DNA of 6,330 bases from Desulfuromusa sp. (lineage in GTDB: Bacteria; Desulfobacterota; Desulfuromonadia; Desulfuromonadales; Geopsychrobacteraceae), in NCBI GenBank assembly GCA_021157505.1, contig JAGGWI010000034.1, positions 1 through 6,330 of the forward strand, read 5' to 3'. Every line of letters starts with the position of its first letter. Position 1 is the first letter of the stretch. This document shows positions 1 to 4,491 of the stretch, piece after piece. Below the pieces are notes generated by a model that was not told where the DNA came from, did no database searches, and saw only the letters and a list, made by a program, of their open reading frames with translations. Position numbers and translations under genes: made by a program.

Positions 1-991
1 AAATCACTCCGGTCAGCAACAGCGTTCCTGCAACCAGCGACAGTGCAATCCGGTAATAACCAAAAATCGCCAGACCGTGCCGATTAAGATAACCGACCAT
101 CCACTTTACCGACAGCAGCGCCGCGACAAAAGCAAAGGCGACACCGACTGCGAGAGAGAGAGCATCAAAAGTTTGCAGCATCACCTGACCATGCTTAAGG
201 GCATCGTAACCGGTGGCAGCGCTGAGGGTGATCAAGCCAAGTAAAAAACTGAATTCGACTGCAGCAGAAAGGGACAGTCCCACCAGCAAACCACCGACGA
301 TGGTCACCAGACTGCGACTGACTCCTGGCCACATGGCAATACACTGGATGAAACCGATAATCAGTGCCAGCTGCCAGGTGAGCTCAATAATTGATCGATC
401 GCTGTCGGCTGATCGTGCCCCTCTACTTCGATTCCAGCGGCTCACCACCAAGATCGCCACTCCACCGACAAACCAGGCGACAATGACCGGCCAGACTCCA
501 AACAGGTACGATTTGATCAGCTTATTAAAGAGGAGCCCGATCACTGCTGCAGGGAGAAAACCGGCGATGACACTGATCAATAACCGGCGACCGGCGGCAT
601 CCTTTCCTACCAGCCCGAGTAACATCTGCTTGACCCGGCGAAAATACAACCCCAGCACCGCAATAATGGCACCGATCTGAATGCAGATAGTATAAGCATC
701 GATCGCTTCCTTGGTCCGCTCTTTTTGCTCAACTGAAGCCGCAGGATCAGCACCAATGGATAGAATTCGCTCCGTTAATAACAAATGCCCGGTAGAACTC
801 ACCGGCAGGTACTCGGTCAAACCTTCCACCACCCCCAGAATAGCCGCCTGCCCCAGAGTCAGTGCATTCTCGCTCGGTCCGACTTGACCTGATGTAGAGG
901 ATGTTTGTTGAACTGCAGAGCAATCATTGGTCAGAAAAATAAAACTGAAAATGACCAGCAGGCAGCTAATAAGAATATTTCTATGGTGCAT
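1..991 (-). CDS. uppP: Undecaprenyl-diphosphatase UppP/BacA, 3' end cut by window
   Basis: This integral membrane enzyme dephosphorylates undecaprenyl diphosphate to the monophosphate, recycling the lipid carrier for peptidoglycan and other envelope polymers; extra copies give bacitracin resistance. The 330 residues visible carry both family signatures: VEGLTEYLPVSSTGHL at 55-70, with the acidic, serine and histidine active-site residues, and PGVSRS at 222-227, with the catalytic arginine. They alternate with hydrophobic helices and a typical VEFSFLLGLITL segment near 245-256. The start is ATG at 991, preceded by AAGGAGGA with a short spacer. The first 26 residues (hydrophobic core, then NDCSA) look like a signal peptide, and residues 27-44 are polar. 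Together with a charged insert at about 82-98 they make the protein longer than the usual 265-275 residues. The C terminus should lie just beyond the window. The upstream region is occupied by a palindromic repeat, so its promoter lies in or beyond that repeat. Function is very likely. Confidence 0.96.
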   Translation of the reverse strand, partial: MHHRNILISCLLVIFSFIFLTNDCSAVQQTSSTSGQVGPSENALTLGQAAILGVVEGLTEYLPVSSTGHLLLTERILSIGADPAASVEQKERTKEAIDAYTICIQIGAIIAVLGLYFRRVKQMLLGLVGKDAAGRRLLISVIAGFLPAAVIGLLFNKLIKSYLFGVWPVIVAWFVGGVAILVVSRWNRSRGARSADSDRSIIELTWQLALIIGFIQCIAMWPGVSRSLVTIVGGLLVGLSLSAAVEFSFLLGLITLSAATGYDALKHGQVMLQTFDALSLAVGVAFAFVAALLSVKWMVGYLNRHGLAIFGYYRIALSLVAGTLLLTGVI

Positions 992-1032
992 ATTCCTCCT
1001 TAACCCTGTTCCTGACAGGATCGGGAAACTAA

Positions 1033-1190
1033 TGTCCCGTGCGGCTAATCCTATCCTTTAATTCTGGCCCTTTTGCCTGCTGTCTGCGTTGCACCTCTTT
1101 GGTTTAACGCATGCTAGGCCTTCATCGGCACGTCTTGACAGCAACCAAAATGTCTCAGAATTATACGTCACGATTAACCGCACGGAACAC
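1033..1190. repeat. Palindromic repeat, family 1, copy A (complete)
   Basis: An imperfect palindrome of about 157 bp centred exactly on GCATGC (1109-1114). The outer arms pair TGTCCCGTGCGGCTAATC (1033-1050) with the reverse complement of GATTAACCGCACGGAACA (1172-1189). A middle stem pairs TTAATTCTG...CTGTC (1058-1084) with GACAG...CAGAATTAT (1137-1164). Inside, TGCGTT (1085-1090) and AACGCA (1106-1111) can form a separate hairpin. A second copy lies inverted at 6189 to the window end, 119 of 142 positions identical without gaps (my hand count). CTAA occurs immediately on both sides (1029-1032 and 1190-1193), which could be a 4-bp target duplication or chance. It lies 42 bp upstream of the uppP start. 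No coding capacity: an open frame starting at 1111 merely runs through this repeat and the next. Consistent with a MITE-like or REP-like non-autonomous element. Confidence 0.85.
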
Positions 1191-1202
1191 TAACCATTTT
1201 TT

Positions 1203-1368
1203 TAGGAGCCTGTCGGACTTCACAGGAACCTACTGCGAAAACGCCTGTTTGGTTCATATTTCCGATCCTTTTCGACAAATAGCTACGGCTATTCGCTCTC
1301 AAACGATCAAAAATCTGCCCTTAAACAGTCATTTTCTCGCTACGGCCCGAAAGCCCGACAGACTCCTA
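1203..1368. repeat. Palindromic repeat, family 2
   Basis: A 166-bp imperfect palindrome. The ends TAGGAGCCTGTCGG (1203-1216) and CCGACAGACTCCTA (1355-1368) are inverted copies with one mismatch. Internal pairings include CTGTTT (1245-1250) with AAACAG (1323-1328) and the apical hairpin AATAGC-TACG-GCTATT (1278-1293), whose centre coincides with the midpoint of the whole element. No gene is seen here. The sequence differs from the 1033-1190 element and is separated from it by only 12 bp (TAACCATTTTTT). It lies downstream of the AMP nucleosidase gene (minus strand). On that strand the palindrome is followed by an A-run rather than a T-run, so it does not look like a canonical intrinsic terminator. 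The rest of the gap up to 1420 holds nothing I can recognise. Confidence 0.8.
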
Positions 1369-1420
1369 GGAATAAATCTATCGCCCGGCCCTTTATCGTT
1401 TTTGTGACTGACCGCATGAC

Positions 1421-2194
1421 TTAATACAGAAAATGTTTGATTTTCTCCCCTTTCTCGCCAATCTCAGTCATTGCATCAATACCGATCTGCAGATGACTAT
1501 CGGCCCATTGTTGGGTCACCTGCTGATCAGATTCCTCGGTCTTTACCCCCTCAGGAGTCAATGGCACATCCGAAACCAGCAAAAGGGCACCACGGGCGAT
1601 GACATTGTAATGGCCAACGATAAAAATCGTCGCCGTCTCCATATCGATACCGATGCTGGTCATCTTTTTAAGTTTCTCCAGAAACGTTTGATCGTGTTCC
1701 CAGATGCGTCGATTGGTCGTGTAAACGACACCCGTACGGTAGTCATGGCCAGATTCAAGAATCTTTTCGGAAACAAATTTATGCAATTTAAATGATGGCA
1801 ACGCCGGAACCTCGGCAGGAAAATAATCGTTACTGGTCCCCTCGCCACGAATGGCGGCATTCGGCAAAATGAAGTGGCCTATCTCGGTTGATTTCTTCAG
1901 CCCGCCACATTTGCCGAGAAACAGCACACCTTTTGGATGGATAGCACTGAGTAGATCCATGATGGTGGCTGCGTTCGCCGAACCTATACCGAAGTTGATA
2001 ATAGTCAGGCCGTTACTGTTCGTTGCTGCCTGCATCGGCCTGTCTTCACCTTGAATATCACAGGAGTACATCTCGGCAAACTTGTCAACATAGTGGCAGA
2101 AGTTGGTCAGCAAGATGTAGTCACCAAAGTCATCGAGCGGCATCCCAGTGTAGCGCGGTAACCAGTTTTTGGTGATCAGCAAACGGTCAACCAT
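1421..2194 (-). CDS. amn: AMP nucleosidase, short catalytic-domain form
   Basis: Cytoplasmic enzyme that hydrolyses AMP to adenine and ribose 5-phosphate, in the nucleoside phosphorylase superfamily. It has 257 residues. Recognisable blocks, in order: RYTGMPLDDF (14-23), GIGSANAATIMDLL (69-82), GKCGGL (94-99), RGEGTSNDYFP (116-126), GIDMETATIF (182-191, the purine/ribose-binding MET block of the superfamily) and SDVPLTPEG (208-216). The E. coli enzyme is about 480 residues, with an N-terminal regulatory domain; here only the catalytic half is present, complete at both ends, so this is the short family type rather than a truncation. The start is ATG at 2194, preceded by AAGGGAG at good spacing. 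It is divergent from the small secreted-protein gene across a 149-bp gap. Other nucleoside phosphorylase-like activities are possible, but the match to AMP nucleosidase is much closer. Confidence 0.93.
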   Translation of the reverse strand: MVDRLLITKNWLPRYTGMPLDDFGDYILLTNFCHYVDKFAEMYSCDIQGEDRPMQAATNSNGLTIINFGIGSANAATIMDLLSAIHPKGVLFLGKCGGLKKSTEIGHFILPNAAIRGEGTSNDYFPAEVPALPSFKLHKFVSEKILESGHDYRTGVVYTTNRRIWEHDQTFLEKLKKMTSIGIDMETATIFIVGHYNVIARGALLLVSDVPLTPEGVKTEESDQQVTQQWADSHLQIGIDAMTEIGEKGEKIKHFLY

Positions 2195-2247
2195 TGAAGC
2201 TCCCTTTATAATTGCTGCGAGTTAAAAAAGCAGGGCTGTGATCCCTC

Positions 2248-2276
2248 TTGACTGAAAGTTGGTATTGAAGGATAAC
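2248..2276 (+). promoter_or_regulatory. Candidate sigma70 promoter for the small secreted protein
   Basis: TTGACT (2248-2253), a 17-bp spacer, then GATAAC (2271-2276): five of six and four of six matches to the consensus boxes. Transcription would start near 2283, giving a leader of about 60 nt before the ATG at 2344. It is found by eye only and lies in the divergent gap with the AMP nucleosidase gene. Confidence 0.4.
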
Positions 2277-2343
2277 CTATTTCACACCAAGAATCAGCCA
2301 TACACAAAAAATTTGAACAATTTTTGCTTAAAAAGGATCAAAG

Positions 2344-2679
2344 ATGAAAAAACTGCTCCTCACCATTCTAGCGATAACACTCACCACGCCAGGATTGACC
2401 TACGCCAAATCTTTCGGCCCAGAATACGACAAAATTGTCACTTTTTTTCAGGGGCAGACGGAACCAGAAGCCCTGGATGCCATCTGGGAATCAAAAACGG
2501 TTTTTAAAGTGGGCGTTATGGATGATGGAAAGAGCCGGGATCGCTACGCAAACTATGTCTGTGAAATTCTCTACAATGAAAGTTTTCGTGGCCAAGGTGT
2601 CGAAGTGAAAATTATCGATATAGAGAAACTCGCCTACAAGAACAAATGGGTCACCTTAGGGAAAGCGCGTTGTGAATAG
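2344..2679 (+). CDS. Small secreted or periplasmic protein, unknown function
   Basis: A 111-residue protein that I do not recognise. It opens with a classical Sec signal peptide: MKK, a hydrophobic stretch to about residue 17, then LTYA with likely cleavage after Ala21 (TYA|KS). The mature part of about 90 residues is soluble and charged, with no membrane segment and two cysteines (Cys73 in YVCEIL and Cys110 next to the C terminus) that could form one disulfide after export. The C-terminal half (about 66-111) looks like a small alpha/beta fold, with GVEVKIIDI as a probable strand. AAGGA seven bases before the ATG supports the start. It appears monocistronic: the upstream gene is divergent and the downstream GIY-YIG gene is convergent, 21 bp away. 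The signal peptide, ribosome binding site and promoter candidate make it a real gene; the role is unknown. Confidence 0.85.
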   Translation: MKKLLLTILAITLTTPGLTYAKSFGPEYDKIVTFFQGQTEPEALDAIWESKTVFKVGVMDDGKSRDRYANYVCEILYNESFRGQGVEVKIIDIEKLAYKNKWVTLGKARCE

Positions 2680-2700
2680 ACCATTTCACCACAATTCATC

Positions 2701-2958
2701 TTAAAGCTGGTTGGCAGTCGAAACAATCAGCCGCCGTTTTTCGTCGGGTCGCAACTTTTTGATCTGAACCTCACGGCGACTGGCGCTGCTGCGATCATGG
2801 TCACCCTCCAGATAAACCAGACGGTGCGGCACCCGACCACGAAAATATTTAGCTCCAGTTCCGGCCAGGTGCTGCGCAAAACGGCGCTGAACATCGGTCG
2901 TAATCCCGGTATAGAGAGAGTCGTCCGAACAGAGAAGGATGTAAACCTGCCAGTTCAT
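2701..2958 (-). CDS. GIY-YIG superfamily protein, YhbQ/UPF0213-like
   Basis: An 85-residue single-domain GIY-YIG protein. VYILLC (5-10) and YTGIT (16-20) form the GIY-YIG pair, DVQRRFAQH (22-30) holds the conserved arginine and histidine, and Glu63 in RREVQIKKL is in the position of the metal-binding acid. The block YTGITTDVQRRFAQH resembles E. coli YhbQ (YTGITTDVERRYQQH) closely, and the length is typical. The superfamily contains endonucleases and DNA-repair enzymes; YhbQ-type proteins are thought to be DNA-acting nucleases, but the physiological role is not settled. I chose ATG at 2958, with AGGA seven bases upstream. An in-frame ATG at 3030 would add 24 residues of poor character that do not belong to the family and would run into the divergent gene's leader. 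It converges on the small secreted-protein gene. Confidence 0.9.
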   Translation of the reverse strand: MNWQVYILLCSDDSLYTGITTDVQRRFAQHLAGTGAKYFRGRVPHRLVYLEGDHDRSSASRREVQIKKLRPDEKRRLIVSTANQL

Positions 2959-3032
2959 AGCTCTGTCCTGCTGCTTATCGACACAATGAATAACTGATCC
3001 CCTTTTTTTACTGGAGAGGGCATAATACACCC

Positions 3033-3887
3033 ATGCCTTATCATCCCTACATTGCTTTCAGTAAACCCAATCAACGCCAGATTCTCTTACTGATCACCGG
3101 CCATCTCCTCTGGAGCGGCGGGGTTCTGGGACTCAACCTGACCAGCGGCTGGTTTACAGTTGCTTCACCCTGGTGGTCTGCAAGCTTCATTGCGCTGCAA
3201 CTCTATGCTGCCGCGCAACTGCTGCTACCGGCCCTGCTGATGCAAGCCGAAAAACGCTCCCGCAGTTTTTATCTCTGCTGGGGGATCATCCTGATACTGA
3301 GCATCTGGCTGATCAACCAGTTGCCCCACCTCAGTGGCTGGCAACCATTCCTGAATGCCATAAAATCAGGACTGCTGCTACTGATTGCGACTCTCATCGG
3401 AACCGCGCTGGCCAGATACGTCCACCGCTTGTGGGAAATCATCCCCATCGGCGTTGCCATGACACTGGCCGATCTGAGCAGTTGGCTCTTTGGTCCCACC
3501 GCCAGCTTCACTCAACAGATTAAACAGTACTATCTAGCCCCCGAAGGACCACCGCCTCTCATTGATATGGTCCTGATCAAACTGGCCTTTCCTGGTTCCA
3601 GCGGGTTAGCTCCGGTCTTTGGACTTTCTGACTGGATTATGGTGGTCTTCTTTGCCATTGTTGCCAGCCGCTTTGGGGTTAACGATAACATGATCAGAAT
3701 TCCTGGAACAAAGCCGGCTCAGCAACAACGAATTGGTCGCTATCTGCCTGTTTCGGTAGTCGCCCTGTTTTTTGCCATCATGTTAGCACAGACAACGGGA
3801 CTCTTTATCCCGGCATTACCTCTGGTTGCTGTGGTCATGCTCCTCTGGTACGCTACCCGCTTTCTGTGGAAACGCTGTCATGTGTAA
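3033..3887 (+). CDS. Polytopic membrane protein with presenilin-like Asp/Asp/PALP motifs
   Basis: A 284-residue protein with about eight predicted membrane helices (near 17-38, 48-70, 78-97, 106-127, 132-153, 194-214, 237-256 and 257-278). I do not recognise it by name. Three features stand out: Asp147 inside the fifth helix (MTLADLSSWL), Asp200 at the start of the sixth (FGLSDWIMVV), and PALP at 260-263 in the last helix. GxGD-type intramembrane aspartyl proteases (presenilin, signal peptide peptidase and archaeal homologues) use one Asp in each of two adjacent helices, the second in GxGD, plus a C-terminal PAL motif, in this order. Departures are Ala instead of Tyr/Phe before the first Asp, Ser instead of Gly before the second, and apparently eight rather than nine helices. 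A loop of about 40 residues with PPP (173-175) separates the two Asp helices. ATG at 3033 follows a GGAGAGGG at a rather long 12-base spacing. VF530 follows 42 bp downstream and is probably in the same operon. The gene is certain; protease function is a hypothesis. Confidence 0.7.
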   Translation: MPYHPYIAFSKPNQRQILLLITGHLLWSGGVLGLNLTSGWFTVASPWWSASFIALQLYAAAQLLLPALLMQAEKRSRSFYLCWGIILILSIWLINQLPHLSGWQPFLNAIKSGLLLLIATLIGTALARYVHRLWEIIPIGVAMTLADLSSWLFGPTASFTQQIKQYYLAPEGPPPLIDMVLIKLAFPGSSGLAPVFGLSDWIMVVFFAIVASRFGVNDNMIRIPGTKPAQQQRIGRYLPVSVVALFFAIMLAQTTGLFIPALPLVAVVMLLWYATRFLWKRCHV

Positions 3888-3911
3888 CCGGGCAGAACCA
3901 CCCTGCAAAAT

Positions 3912-3925
3912 AAGGATAACATCCT
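3912..3925 (+). promoter_or_regulatory. Hairpin covering the VF530 ribosome binding site
   Basis: The Shine-Dalgarno AAGGA (3912-3916) is part of a perfect short inverted repeat, AGGAT (3913-3917), loop AAC, ATCCT (3921-3925), just before the ATG at 3930. In the linear form the spacing of 13 bases is long. The hairpin would hide the Shine-Dalgarno sequence, so it may tune translation. The stem is only 5 bp, so chance is possible. Confidence 0.35.
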
Positions 3926-3929
3926 AGCC

Positions 3930-4154
3930 ATGACTGAGCAGCAAAACAATGATCCACTGCACGGCATCACCCTGGAAGATATCATCAACTGCCTGGTTGA
4001 TTACTATGACTGGGACGAACTGGGGCAGCTGATCAATATCAACTGTTTCAACGATAACCCCTCAGTGAAATCGAGTCTCAAATTCCTGCGCCGAACCCCC
4101 TGGGCAAGGAAGCAGGTGGAGGGTCTTTATCTCGCCATAAAAAAGAGTGATTGA
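3930..4154 (+). CDS. VF530 family (DUF2132) small protein
   Basis: A 74-residue soluble protein of the VF530/DUF2132 family, named after a Vibrio fischeri protein and usually annotated as DNA-binding. The family pattern is clear along its length: NDPLHGITLEDIINCLVDYYDWDELG (7-32), INCFNDNPSVKSSLKFLRRTPWARKQVEGLYL (37-68). The most diagnostic part is PSVKSSLKFLRRTPWAR, basic and helical, which would suit nucleic-acid contact; that is inference. The length matches the family. No signal peptide or membrane segment is present. It lies 42 bp after the presenilin-like membrane protein on the same strand with no obvious terminator between, so co-transcription is likely, though these small genes are usually found in varied contexts and the pairing says little about function. 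The ribosome binding site sits in a small hairpin. Confidence 0.92.
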   Translation: MTEQQNNDPLHGITLEDIINCLVDYYDWDELGQLININCFNDNPSVKSSLKFLRRTPWARKQVEGLYLAIKKSD

Positions 4155-4189
4155 TAAACAGATCAGCAACTAGGTTTTTATCTGATTTT

Positions 4190-4358
4190 ACTAGTGCTCT
4201 GTATACCTTAAACCGTCGTAAAATTGCGCCGGGGTTTTGCGTGTCAACAAGGCGTGATTTTCGCTGCATAGCTAGAGCTATACAGCGGAAGTCGCAACGC
4301 AGTTGACACGTAAAAGAACCAGCAAGATGCGAAGGTTTAGGGTGTACAGGGGACTAGG
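4190..4358. repeat. Palindromic repeat, family 3
   Basis: A 169-bp imperfect palindrome centred at about 4274. Outer arms: CTAGTGCTCTGTATACC (4191-4207) against GGTGTACAGGGGACTAG (4341-4357), then TTAAACC against GGTTTAG. Middle: GTGTCAAC (4241-4248) against GTTGACAC (4302-4309). Apex: ATAGCT (4268-4273), AG, AGCTAT (4276-4281). The arms carry a 2-3 base length difference between the outer and middle stems. It is unlike the 1033-1190 and 1203-1368 elements in sequence but similar in size and design. It fills most of the 337-bp gap between VF530 and the transporter. Short open frames on both strands run into it and are not credible genes. An 11-bp direct repeat, ACTAGGTTTTT, occurs at 4169-4179 and 4353-4363. 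Confidence 0.8.
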
Positions 4359-4370
4359 TTTTTCTTTTAC
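4341..4370 (+). terminator. Possible terminator formed by the repeat arm and T-rich tail
   Basis: The right arm of the 4190-4358 palindrome is followed directly by GGTTTTTCTTTTAC (4357-4370), a broken T-run. A transcript coming through VF530 would fold the whole palindrome and then run into the U-rich stretch. The stem is long and imperfect rather than the compact GC-rich hairpin of a typical intrinsic terminator, so this is tentative. No better terminator is visible between VF530 and the transporter. Confidence 0.25.
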
Positions 4371-4392
4371 TTTCATGGCGGCAACACAGCAC

Positions 4393-4421
4393 TTGACAGC
4401 ACCCCAAAAGGTGACTAGATT
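4393..4421 (+). promoter_or_regulatory. Sigma70-like promoter for the Na/Pi cotransporter gene
   Basis: A perfect TTGACA (4393-4398), a 17-bp spacer, then TAGATT (4416-4421, four of six). It is the best promoter-like sequence in the window. The expected start point, about 4428, falls at or next to the ATG at 4429, so the transcript may begin directly with a 19-codon open frame ahead of the transporter. It lies just outside the 4190-4358 palindrome, giving the transporter transcription independent of VF530. Confidence 0.5.
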
Positions 4422-4428
4422 GCGGGCC

Positions 4429-4488
4429 ATGAACAAGTCAACGGAAGATCCAATTAATGCTATAGATGGTGACTTTTCAAAGGATTAA
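4429..4488 (+). CDS. Possible 19-residue leader ORF ahead of the transporter
   Basis: ATG at 4429 opens a 19-codon frame (MNKSTEDPINAIDGDFSKD) ending in TAA at 4486-4488, three bases before the transporter ATG. There is no Shine-Dalgarno sequence, but the predicted transcription start is at the ATG, so leaderless translation is possible. The transporter's own Shine-Dalgarno (AAAGGA) lies inside its last codons, an arrangement compatible with translational coupling. The peptide is acidic, without hydrophobic character or an obvious run of one regulatory amino acid. It could equally be untranslated leader. Confidence 0.2.
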   Translation: MNKSTEDPINAIDGDFSKD

Positions 4489-4491
4489 CAA

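Noticed and set aside
213..680. Open frame of 155 codons on the plus strand inside the uppP region
   Set aside because: It is antisense to uppP, whose minus-strand frame carries both family signatures. Its translation is rich in Thr, Pro and Arg without any domain.
1203..1368. Intrinsic terminator of the AMP nucleosidase gene
   Set aside because: On the minus strand the palindrome is followed by an A-run, not a T-run; the T-run is on the wrong side.
1111..1407. Open frame of 98 codons between uppP and amn
   Set aside because: It lies almost wholly inside two palindromic repeats, has no ribosome binding site and shows no protein-like features.
2959..3030. 24-residue N-terminal extension of the GIY-YIG protein
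   Set aside because: The family starts near MNWQVYIL. The extension overlaps the divergent gene's leader, while ATG at 2958 has a good Shine-Dalgarno sequence.
4303..4488. 61-codon frame upstream of the transporter starting at TTG
   Set aside because: It starts inside the right arm of the 4190-4358 palindrome with no ribosome binding site. Only its last 19 codons, from the ATG at 4429, have any case.
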